Shown one piece after another: positions 1 through 5,537 of a DNA stretch of 12,522 nucleotides. The notes below the pieces were generated by a model. That model did not search any database, was not told where the DNA came from, and worked only from the letters and a program-made list of their open reading frames with translations. Location of the stretch: positions 437 to 12,958 of the forward strand of contig DLXW01000234.1 of the NCBI GenBank assembly GCA_003448685.1. The letters run 5' to 3'. The number at the start of each line of letters is the position of its first letter. Within the stretch, counting starts at the first letter, position 1. Position numbers and translations under genes: made by a program. The stretch comes from Cyanothece sp. UBA12306. Lineage in GTDB: Bacteria; Cyanobacteriota; Cyanobacteriia; Cyanobacteriales; Microcystaceae.

Positions 1-210
1 AATTTATTACAAAAATATGATCAAAAAATTGGTAGTAATTGGACTGAAAAGATTTACCAATCCATAGCAAATTCCATTGATAAAAGAAGTCAAGATTATA
101 TTCGTAAACACGCTGAAATTGATGTTCAAATTGGCTCAGTTTTATTTGCACGTGATCGCTCAATTATTATTATTAGTCATCAGGGTAAAATTATAATCAA
201 TAATCAATAA
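1..210 (+). CDS. 3' end of a plus-strand gene, tentatively cbiD (cobalt-precorrin-5B C1-methyltransferase)
   Basis: Frame 1 is open from the first base to a TAA at 208-210 and gives 69 residues, so the gene starts outside the window. The visible part has an amphipathic helix-like stretch (around WTEKIYQSIANSIDKRSQ, residues 14-31) followed by two probable beta strands (IDVQIGSVLFARDR, then SIIIIS). This looks like the end of cyanobacterial CbiD proteins of the anaerobic cobalamin pathway, where a helix ending in an xYI-K-H-like motif precedes a VGSVLFDR-like strand. I recall that resemblance from memory and did not test it, so the name is tentative while the coding call is firmer. It converges with the minus-strand block to its right. 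Confidence 0.5.
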   Translation, partial: NLLQKYDQKIGSNWTEKIYQSIANSIDKRSQDYIRKHAEIDVQIGSVLFARDRSIIIISHQGKIIINNQ

Positions 211-239
211 TTATTCGTCAATCAGCCATAGATCATGAA

Positions 240-292
240 AATCCCTTAATATCAGATTGTCTTAATTTTTCATAACGGGGTAATGGTTCAGC
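240..292 (-). pseudogene. Relic of a FAD-monooxygenase gene (short internal fragment)
   Basis: This stretch matches 1050-1102, inside the intact monooxygenase gene, at 46 of 53 positions by my hand count, in the same orientation. On the minus strand it reads AEPLPRYEKLRQSDIKGF against AEALPRYQKLRQPDIKAL in the intact protein (residues about 378-395). In-frame stops flank it on both sides, so it cannot encode a protein. It is the remnant of a second, diverged copy, and most differences are conservative at the protein level. It lies downstream of the broken nitrilase gene, whereas the intact copy lies upstream of it. Confidence 0.75.
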
Positions 293-341
293 ATATTAGA
301 AAACTTTAGATTAGAGATTATATATTTTAGATAATGTGGAT

Positions 342-768
342 TTAATCGATTATCCTGGTAAAAGAATATCCATCATCCATCGGTTGATAGATATACCGAA
401 AATCAAGTCCATAATCAAAATCGTTCTTTTCATATTCACGTTCTCCGTGAATGTCGAGATTATGGACAATTAATAGTTCTTCATTAAAAGATGAAGCTTG
501 GATCAATTTTAATCCAGAAGGGGCCCAAATTCCCGAACCACCCCAAAATAAAGATGGCAGCATTAGCCCCGCGTTTTTTGAAAATTTGGCATGCACGTAA
601 GATCTTTTCTTTATTTGCCTCAATTTTGGGGACTTGAGCCTGAATATTGGCTAGACCAATGGACGGTAAGCCTTTATCCTCAGAAAAAACTCGTTCCACA
701 ACAAGAAACTCATCCACCCTTTCAATAGGATGAACCTGATTAAGCATTTTAGGTGTTTGATCTGACAT
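342..768 (-). pseudogene. Nitrilase-family (carbon-nitrogen hydrolase) gene with core deletion and frame change
   Basis: Two overlapping minus-strand frames each carry one end of a nitrilase-superfamily protein. The first frame starts with ATG at 768 and gives the N-terminal part: IGLANIQAQVPKIEANKEKI, then RGANAAIF, the helix and strand that normally run into the FPE catalytic glutamate. The other frame resumes near 540-555 with GGSGIWAPSGLKLIQA, then EELLIVHNLDI and a C-terminal tail ending at 342. The glutamate, lysine and cysteine of the catalytic triad and about half of the usual 260-330 residues are missing. I infer an internal deletion that also shifted the frame. The remnant starts 10 bp after the monooxygenase stop, so both were probably one transcription unit. 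Nitrilase-family membership is well supported, but the original substrate is unknown. Any product would be inactive. Confidence 0.8.
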
Positions 769-778
769 TGAAATATAA

Positions 779-2233
779 CTATATTGTGTACATTAATATT
801 TGACTCAATAAAATCAATAATACTAAACCTCCTAAGATTGCTAAAGCCTGAGTAGTCTTGTTACTTTTATTCAGGATTTCTGAATAAGATAATTCATGGT
901 TTTGAATTAAAATAAAAGAATGAGGACTAAAAACAAAAGGTAATAAACGATTTAAGATAAAGCGAAGAAAAAAGTTAATACTCCATAATCTTTTTTGTAA
1001 AATATTTTGATTATATTGCCAGGGATAACTAATTTGGACTAAGCGAATTAATGCCTTAATATCCGGTTGTCGTAATTTTTGATAACGGGGTAATGCTTCG
1101 GCTAAATTATCTTGAGTTTCCCCTAAAATTTGCTGCAAGAGATAGACATCTTCCAAGGCAGAATTAACTCCCTGTCCGATATCAGGGGGAAAACAATGAA
1201 CCGCATCTCCTAATAAAATTACGGCTGTTCCCTGATTATCTTGAGGTTTTCCAAAAATTTGATAAAGTCCTGAACAATATTGCGGAATGGGAAATTTTCC
1301 CCCTTTACTTGCAGTAAATCTAGCTATTTCTTCAGCATCAATAATTTTTTCTAAGGGAATTTGAGGAAAAGCTTTTTTCAAGAAATTAGCAACCTCTTCT
1401 GGGGTTTCTAATTGCCAAATTTGATGTTCTGGGTAGGTAATAATATTAGCTGTTCTGGGTTGTTCGTTATTTTTTAGTGGTAATAAACCCAAAGATATGG
1501 CTTTCAAACGTCCTTTAAAGGTACTTCTAATGGCATAAGCCATGGTAGATTGTGATAAGTCCTCTGGTTCTTCTGACAAAGGAAATTGGGATGGTATGGT
1601 TAAAACTTTGTACTTTAGACCAGAACTTGCAGAAGGGAATTCCTGCATGGTAAAAATATTTGATTGACTTTTTTCCCATTGATGAAGAGTCTGACGAACA
1701 ATAGAATTTAAGCCATCACAACCTACTAATAAGGTGGGAGTAAAAGTTAAGTTTTCTTGATTATTTGACTGAATTATAACTGTTAAATGGTCACTATATT
1801 CTTTGATTTCTAGGCATTCACTGTTAAACAAAACTTCTATAGAATCTTGCCATTTTTCAATAATTTCTTGATAAAGTAAGCCAACAAAGGTAGCTCTAGG
1901 TAACCAATAAGCGGTTTTACGATTGGAATCAGCTATGGGTAGTTTAATAGTTTTTCTCTTACCGTTTTTTTGAATTAGAGTTAAGTAAAAGTCCGTACTC
2001 GCTACACTTAAATTAGCTAGTTTTGGGGTGAGTTCTAACCAATCAGTTAGTTTTTGACCTCGACCATCAATTTGATAACTAAAAGACTTATCTGGTTCAT
2101 AATAATCAGCAGATGGTCTTTTTTCGATAACTGTAATTTCTGGCCAACCTCTTTGGGCTAACATTAAGGCTGTACCTAGTCCTGTGGGACCTCCCCCAAT
2201 GATCAAGACTTTTGAGCGATCGCAGTTATTCAT
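779..2233 (-). CDS. FAD-dependent monooxygenase (UbiH/kynurenine-3-monooxygenase-like) with C-terminal membrane anchor
   Basis: The product is about 484 residues in the class A flavoprotein monooxygenase family, which uses NAD(P)H and O2 to hydroxylate an unidentified substrate. Visible motifs are the N-terminal Rossmann FAD motif GGGPTGLG (about 13-20), the DG motif in LLVGCDGLNSIVR (about 168-180), and the GD motif in ILLGDAVHCFPPDIGQGVNS (about 339-358), which binds the FAD ribityl chain and leads into GxGxN. The last 22 residues (LAILGGLVLLILLSQILMYTI region) are strongly hydrophobic, which suggests a tail anchor in the membrane, as in kynurenine 3-monooxygenase-like enzymes. I chose the ATG at 2231-2233 because GAGG lies 5 nt upstream; a GTG at 2237-2239 would add two residues. 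The broken nitrilase follows after 10 bp. A tnpB element ends about 20 bp upstream and may have replaced the native promoter. Confidence 0.85.
   Translation of the reverse strand: MNNCDRSKVLIIGGGPTGLGTALMLAQRGWPEITVIEKRPSADYYEPDKSFSYQIDGRGQKLTDWLELTPKLANLSVASTDFYLTLIQKNGKRKTIKLPIADSNRKTAYWLPRATFVGLLYQEIIEKWQDSIEVLFNSECLEIKEYSDHLTVIIQSNNQENLTFTPTLLVGCDGLNSIVRQTLHQWEKSQSNIFTMQEFPSASSGLKYKVLTIPSQFPLSEEPEDLSQSTMAYAIRSTFKGRLKAISLGLLPLKNNEQPRTANIITYPEHQIWQLETPEEVANFLKKAFPQIPLEKIIDAEEIARFTASKGGKFPIPQYCSGLYQIFGKPQDNQGTAVILLGDAVHCFPPDIGQGVNSALEDVYLLQQILGETQDNLAEALPRYQKLRQPDIKALIRLVQISYPWQYNQNILQKRLWSINFFLRFILNRLLPFVFSPHSFILIQNHELSYSEILNKSNKTTQALAILGGLVLLILLSQILMYTI
2216..2223. repeat. HIP1 octamer GCGATCGC
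   Basis: This is the highly iterated palindrome of cyanobacterial genomes. It lies in codons 4-7 of the monooxygenase. Two further copies occur at 6384-6391 and 11393-11400. Three copies in 12.5 kb is well above chance for an 8-mer in AT-rich DNA. Confidence 0.9.
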
Positions 2234-2236
2234 CTT

Positions 2237-2242
2237 CACCTC
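2237..2242 (-). promoter_or_regulatory. Ribosome binding site deciding the monooxygenase start
   Basis: GAGGTG on the minus strand puts a GAGG core 5 nt before the ATG at 2233 and overlaps the alternative GTG start at 2239. It therefore favours the ATG. It lies just outside the inferred right end of the tnpB element. Confidence 0.55.
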
Positions 2243-2256
2243 AAAATAGATCTAAA

Positions 2257-2440
2257 GTGACATCCTCCTACACTAACCTTCGGTATAGTGTAGGCTTCCC
2301 CCCTCACGAAGAGATATTTCTGCCCACAGAGGTAAACCCCTACGCCAGTTATCTAGGCTCATCACCCCCGATACCTCGACTTGACAGACGGTTTCCTTTC
2401 CCCTGAGACCCAGGGTAGTTTTTTCGATTCCTCGGTTACA
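2257..2440 (-). ncRNA. Predicted reRNA/omegaRNA scaffold of the tnpB element
   Basis: In TnpB systems the guide RNA is processed from the 3' end of the tnpB transcript: the scaffold overlaps the end of the gene and the guide is the sequence just beyond the right end. Here the last part of tnpB on the minus strand contains a GC-rich stretch and finishes in the hairpin at 2268-2293 and GGAGGATGTCAC. The 5' limit is a guess. If the boundary at 2257 is right, the guide would be the 16-20 nt at 2237-2256, directly before the monooxygenase start codon. This is inferred from family knowledge; only the hairpin and the position are seen. Confidence 0.35.
2268..2293. repeat. Right-end hairpin of the tnpB element
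   Basis: The arms are CTACACTAACC (2268-2278) and GGT-A-TAGTGTAG (2282-2293), with a TTC loop and one bulged A at 2285. The tnpB stop codon (2273-2275) lies in the arm. Subterminal hairpins are the usual end structures of IS200/IS605 elements, and this one would also form the 3' hairpin of the guide RNA. Confidence 0.75.
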
Positions 2441-3556
2441 AATTTCTTGTGCGCTGGCCACATCACGGTCACACCGATAACCACATTCTGGACAATCATG
2501 AATCCGATCAGATAGGTTTTTTTTAACTTCAGCCCGACAATTCGGGCAAGTTTGGGAGGTTCCCCGATGGTCAACTACTCCAAAATACTTACCTCTTATC
2601 TGACACACATATCTGAGAATGGTTCTAAATTGTCCAAAACCAGCATCTAAGGTATGTTTTCCCAGAAAACCTTTAGCCATAGTACGGAAATCAATATCTT
2701 CTAAGAAGATAGAGTCCCCCATGTCACAGACAAGATGTGCCAATTTGAAATGATAATCTTTCCGCTTGAAAGCGATGTGATTGTGCTGTTTCTCTACCTT
2801 TTTTCGAGCTTTTTCGTAATTATTAGAACGCTGGTTTTTTCGACTTAAGCGACGTTGTAGCACTTTCAGCCGACGTTGTTCGCTCTTAAAGAATTTACGT
2901 CCTTTTTCAAGAAATCCATCAGAAGTAGCTAAAAACTTATCTAATCCTAAATCTACCCCCAAACAATGTCCGAATGGTGCCTCAATTTCTGGTAAGTTTA
3001 GATCAGATTGAATGCTCAAAACTGCAAACCAACCCATCGCTTTCTTGATGACTCTTACCTGTTTGATGACAAATCCATCAGGTATGGCTCGATGCAGATT
3101 TATTCTGACTTTCCCCAGTTTGGGCAATTTGATTTGCCAACCAGTTAGAGGGTTACTCCTAAACTGAGGAAATAATAAGGACTTCATCTGTCCATATTTT
3201 TTGAACCTGGGAAAACCAAAACCTCTGTTTCTGAAAAAATCCCAAGCATCATGAAGTCTTCTCACATTAGTTTGTAAGACTTGGCTAGGAACTTTGAAAA
3301 GTTGGGGAAATTGTTTTTTAGCTTGAGGTAAATTATTCTGTTGCTGATGATAACTCGGAAATGGATAATCAGCAGCCATGATATATTCTGACTCTAAACT
3401 ACACCGATCTACTCGACACTTACGTGAAGCAATCCAATCTTTTAGTTCTCTCAAGGCATAGTTATAAGAACGACGACATATTTCTAGCCATTCGTCTAAC
3501 ATTACCTCTTGTTGGCTATCAGGGTAGATTCTGTAAGTATAGTTTAGAGTCAACAT
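2273..3556 (-). CDS. tnpB: TnpB, RNA-guided nuclease of IS200/IS605 family
   Basis: This 427-residue protein is in the usual TnpB size range. TnpB proteins are RuvC-type nucleases guided by an RNA derived from the right end of their element. The N-terminal region has the family start (YRIYPDSQQEVMLDEWLEICR), followed by an OrfB-type core. The three RuvC acidic residues are present: D202 in GVDLGLDKF, E286 in FLEDIDF, and D365 in DRDVASAQE. A zinc ribbon with C337, C340, C355 and C358 lies between the second and third. The enzyme therefore looks catalytically intact, unlike the inactive TnpB-derived repressors. The C-terminal 45 residues (WRRGLPLWAEISLREGG region) are low in conservation and overlap the expected guide-RNA scaffold. 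The start codon lies within a small hairpin. There is no adjacent tnpA. Confidence 0.9.
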   Translation of the reverse strand: MLTLNYTYRIYPDSQQEVMLDEWLEICRRSYNYALRELKDWIASRKCRVDRCSLESEYIMAADYPFPSYHQQQNNLPQAKKQFPQLFKVPSQVLQTNVRRLHDAWDFFRNRGFGFPRFKKYGQMKSLLFPQFRSNPLTGWQIKLPKLGKVRINLHRAIPDGFVIKQVRVIKKAMGWFAVLSIQSDLNLPEIEAPFGHCLGVDLGLDKFLATSDGFLEKGRKFFKSEQRRLKVLQRRLSRKNQRSNNYEKARKKVEKQHNHIAFKRKDYHFKLAHLVCDMGDSIFLEDIDFRTMAKGFLGKHTLDAGFGQFRTILRYVCQIRGKYFGVVDHRGTSQTCPNCRAEVKKNLSDRIHDCPECGYRCDRDVASAQEICNRGIEKTTLGLRGKETVCQVEVSGVMSLDNWRRGLPLWAEISLREGGSLHYTEG

Positions 3557-3565
3557 AACTCTATG

Positions 3566-3613
3566 TTAGCACAAATATAATTACTTGGTAACATAAAATT
3601 ATGTTTGTGCTAA
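3566..3613. repeat. Left-end hairpin upstream of tnpB
   Basis: TTAGCACAAA (3566-3575) is a perfect inverted repeat of TTTGTGCTAA (3604-3613). After one mismatch the pairing continues with ATAATT (3577-3582) and AATTAT (3597-3602), giving a 17-bp stem with one mismatch and a 14-nt loop. It fits the subterminal left-end hairpin of the element. The tnpB promoter must lie in or beside it. Confidence 0.65.
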
Positions 3614-3630
3614 TCGCACTTTATATATTG

Positions 3631-3699
3631 GTCGGGTTCATCCCCCGCTAATTTTAATGAGTGTTTTGTGGAAAAATATAGCGGGGGACTTCTCCCGAC
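3631..3699. repeat. GC-rich interrupted palindrome between the CPBP protease gene and tnpB
   Basis: GTCGGG (3631-3636) pairs with CCCGAC (3694-3699), and TCCCCCGCTA (3641-3650) pairs with TAGCGGGGGA (3679-3688). That is 16 bp of perfect pairing interrupted by an internal loop of 4-5 nt per side, around a 28-nt AT-rich loop. It is far more GC-rich than its surroundings and begins 6 bp after the stop of the protease gene. It could be that gene's transcription terminator, an outer end of the tnpB element, or a small dispersed palindromic repeat. The sequence alone does not decide this. Confidence 0.75.
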
Positions 3700-3705
3700 A
3701 TCTAG

Positions 3706-4542
3706 TTAACGAAATAGCGGCCACAATATTAACCCTGTACCCAACAAACATAAAATTCCAGCCATTCCTGCTAATGGTTGTTTTCCCCAACCAATAAACC
3801 AGTAGGAACCTTTCCCTGTATAAGAAATTAATTGAGCAGCATCGAGGGAAGCTAACCCCCAAACCCAACCAGCATGAAGTCCAATAGCTAACCCTAAACT
3901 GTTCCTATCGATCAATCTAGCCCAAACTAAGACCATTCCCATTAACCATAATCCAGGTAATTGGGGTATGGTTTCTTGTCTTTCCCACAATAAATGTAAA
4001 AGCGCGAAAATACCGCTAGCAATCATCGCAGCTATCCACACAGTAAAATCTTCTTCAAGTAAATTCAGTAAAATCCCCCGAAAGATTAATTCCTCAGTGA
4101 GGCTAACCCAAATTGCTAACCCTAATAAGGGCAGACAAAGTCTCCACAAACTGTCTAAATTTTCCCGATTCCAGACTAACCAGCCTAACCTGCCTTCAAG
4201 TCCAAAAACGATCCCTAAGCCACCTATAGCCAATGCTAAACCCCACAGAAGAGACTTTAAGAAACTGGTTCCCCACCAGAGACCATAATCTGAAACAGAA
4301 GTCCCCTCTAGAATGACAGTTAGCCAAACTAAGAGGGGAACAACTAAATAAAGTGAGACGACCATGAGTAACTTTTGAGTCCCTGTTAAGGGAGCAAGAG
4401 GTCGCCATTGGATTTTTCTAGAGACAGGCCAAGCTAGAGGTAGCCAAAGTATGACCCAACTTATCAAGATTAGGAATCCCTTGAATGTTCCAGGTAAAGT
4501 TTGGAAAAGACTTAGCCAGGAAGGCAATTGAGATAAAAACAT
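3706..4542 (-). CDS. CPBP-family (CAAX/Abi) intramembrane metalloprotease
   Basis: This 278-residue, very hydrophobic protein has about seven or eight likely membrane segments and belongs to the family of CAAX prenyl protease 2 and bacteriocin-immunity proteins. The family's active-site motifs are visible in order: EExxxR as E150, E151 and R155 (LTEELIFRGIL); FxxxH as F179 and H183 (IFALLHLLWE); and a third-motif histidine H223 in GLAIGLHAGWVWG. These glutamates and histidines form the catalytic site within the membrane. Cyanobacteria carry several such genes whose substrates are mostly unknown, so no specific role is claimed. It lies 96 bp downstream of the cyAbrB1 gene on the same strand, with a repeat-rich spacer between them. 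Confidence 0.85.
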   Translation of the reverse strand: MFLSQLPSWLSLFQTLPGTFKGFLILISWVILWLPLAWPVSRKIQWRPLAPLTGTQKLLMVVSLYLVVPLLVWLTVILEGTSVSDYGLWWGTSFLKSLLWGLALAIGGLGIVFGLEGRLGWLVWNRENLDSLWRLCLPLLGLAIWVSLTEELIFRGILLNLLEEDFTVWIAAMIASGIFALLHLLWERQETIPQLPGLWLMGMVLVWARLIDRNSLGLAIGLHAGWVWGLASLDAAQLISYTGKGSYWFIGWGKQPLAGMAGILCLLGTGLILWPLFR

Positions 4543-4638
4543 GATTTTCCATCTTGGCTAATATTTTCAGTTATCAGTAATCTGCTAGGTTAAAACTAAT
4601 GCAGTGATTAACTGTTGACTATTTCCTTGTTAACTGAT
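4543..4638. repeat. Degenerate CAGTTA/TTAACTG repeats in the cyAbrB1-protease spacer
   Basis: The spacer contains CAGTTAT (4568-4574) and two copies of TTAACTG in opposite sense (4608-4614 and 4630-4636), with further partial matches such as ATCAGTAAT and ACTGTTGAC. Short degenerate arrays of this CAGTTATCAGTTAAC type are common between cyanobacterial genes. No clear promoter or terminator is visible here. Confidence 0.4.
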
Positions 4639-5034
4639 TTAAGCCGCCTCGTCATCAGAAACTTCCCCTTCTTCGTCGATCTGTTTGAGATGAATATGTT
4701 TGTAACCTAATTTAATTTCAAATTCATCCCCTGGTTTCAATCCCATCTGCTCAGTATAGGTTGACCCGATGACAATCTGTCCATTTTTATGGACACTAAC
4801 ACGGAAGGTAGGTTCGCGTCCGCGTCCATCTTTAGCGGTTCCTGCGTCTAGGGGAACCCCTTTTGCTGCGAGAACTGCATCATAAAAATCAGTTAGATTG
4901 ACACGGATTTGTCCTGGCTTTGTTTCGGTATAATAGCCACATCTTTTGGCTGTTTCTCGCCGAGGCAAGTGGGATAGCTCTTTAACTTTTGTAAGTAAGG
5001 ATTTCCCTGTTAAGGGAATAGGTGTTTCGCTCAT
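4639..5034 (-). CDS. cyabrB1: cyAbrB1-type (CalA) AbrB-family transcription regulator
   Basis: This is a cyanobacterial AbrB-like DNA-binding protein of 131 residues from the preferred ATG. The N-terminal part has the conserved LTGKSLLTKVKELSHLP and RRETAKRCGYY blocks, followed by RVNLTDFYDAVLAAKGVPLD. The C-terminal SpoVT/AbrB-like fold (about residues 77-118) reads FRVSVHKNGQIVIGSTYTEQ through the MGLKPGDEFEIKLG and KHIHLKQ blocks. In cyanobacteria the AbrB domain is C-terminal, the reverse of Bacillus AbrB. The RRETAKRCGYY block fits cyAbrB1 (sll0359/CalA) better than cyAbrB2, from memory. These essential regulators act on carbon, nitrogen and hydrogenase genes. Family members start at MSET, hence ATG 5032-5034; the frame stays open to another ATG at 5091, which would add 19 residues. 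The acidic tail (EEGEVSDDEAA) is variable in the family. Confidence 0.88.
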   Translation of the reverse strand: MSETPIPLTGKSLLTKVKELSHLPRRETAKRCGYYTETKPGQIRVNLTDFYDAVLAAKGVPLDAGTAKDGRGREPTFRVSVHKNGQIVIGSTYTEQMGLKPGDEFEIKLGYKHIHLKQIDEEGEVSDDEAA

Positions 5035-5063
5035 AATGTTTCGACAATGTTCCTTGATTTCAT

Positions 5064-5079
5064 GCCAACGATTGTTGGC
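5064..5079. promoter_or_regulatory. Perfect hairpin/dyad in the cyAbrB1 leader
   Basis: GCCAAC (5064-5069), a 4-nt GATT spacer and GTTGGC (5074-5079) form a perfect inverted repeat 30 bp upstream of the preferred start. It could be an RNA hairpin in the leader or a binding site for a dimeric regulator. If translation began at 5091 it would be coding. Confidence 0.45.
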
Positions 5080-5141
5080 TTTATTGATCATATCAAAAAT
5101 ATAGCGTTAAATGCCTAAGTAGATCAAGAAAATTTTCAAGA

Positions 5142-5169
5142 ATTATAAACTTAGAAGGATACAGTTCAA
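5142..5169 (-). promoter_or_regulatory. Probable sigma70-type promoter of the cyAbrB1 gene
   Basis: On the minus strand, TTGAAC (5164-5169) lies 16 bp before TATAAT (5142-5147). This predicts a transcription start near 5135 and a leader of about 100 nt containing the palindrome GAAAATTTTC (5128-5137, at the start site) and the hairpin at 5064-5079. It is a consensus match only. Confidence 0.5.
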
Positions 5170-5520
5170 GGGGACGAAATTGAGTGTCAGGTTCTGTCAG
5201 TCTACAAAATTGACTTCCAAGATCCCAGATGATTTTAATTAATCAGTCCTAAAAGAAGTTTCAATCAAGTCAGGCTAAAGAAGGCTGTAAAGCTTATTCT
5301 AAAAGGGTTTAAATAAATATACATCAAGAATAATCATCATTGATCATCTTTAATTTATCTCCTGTCCATCGGCTTTCAACTTATATGTAAATTCTTCGTT
5401 TCAATGTCTTTAGAACGATTTAGTGGTTTAATTAAAGTAGATGGTGTATTACGGCTGCGAATGCTATCAGAATTAAAGCCAATAGCCTTTGGTTAAACCG
5501 GAAAACTCTCATACTATTTG

Positions 5521-5528
5521 AGGAAGGA
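5521..5528 (+). promoter_or_regulatory. Ribosome binding site of rre1
   Basis: AGGAAGGA lies 9 nt before the ATG at 5538. It is the clearest Shine-Dalgarno sequence in the window, where most genes lack one. Confidence 0.7.
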
Positions 5529-5537
5529 AGCAAAATA

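Larger units (their letters stand above)
2257..3613 (-). mobile_element. IS1341-like (IS200/IS605 family) element carrying tnpB only; ends approximate
   Basis: One tnpB gene fills the element and no Y1 transposase (tnpA) gene lies nearby. At the 3' side, a hairpin (2268-2293) spans the tnpB stop and is followed on the minus strand by GGAGGATGTCAC. I recall that string as typical of right ends of cyanobacterial tnpB elements, and it places the boundary near 2257. At the 5' side, a long hairpin (3566-3613) lies about 10 bp upstream of the tnpB start and is the best candidate for the left end. A larger palindrome at 3631-3699 could instead be part of the end. No target duplication is expected for this family. 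Without tnpA it would need a transposase supplied in trans. Confidence 0.6.
5092..5537. other. Divergent intergenic region between cyAbrB1 and rre1
   Basis: This is 446 bp of AT-rich sequence between two divergent regulator genes. It holds the cyAbrB1 promoter candidate on the minus side. On the plus side there is a weak promoter candidate, TTGGTT (5489-5494), 17 bp, TACTAT (5512-5517), although its start site would fall within the rre1 ribosome binding site, so an upstream promoter is more likely. A 30-codon plus-strand reading frame lies at 5404-5496 (MSLERFSGLIKVDGVLRLRM and onward), without a ribosome binding site and unrecognised. I see no tRNA, terminator or known riboswitch. Confidence 0.5.

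Noticed and set aside
2273..3556. TnpB-derived repressor (nuclease-dead TnpB next to the gene it controls)
   Set aside because: All three RuvC acidic residues are present, so the known inactive-repressor type is not supported.
3968..4288. 106-codon plus-strand frame within the CPBP protease gene
   Set aside because: It is antisense to a gene with clear active-site motifs, is rich in K, S and P, shows no domain logic and has no ribosome binding site.
5210..5360. Possible CRISPR-like repeats (TTTCAATCAAG, ATCATC motifs) in the cyAbrB1-rre1 gap
   Set aside because: There is no repeat of 20 bp or more at regular spacing, only short AT-rich motifs, and no cas gene in the window.
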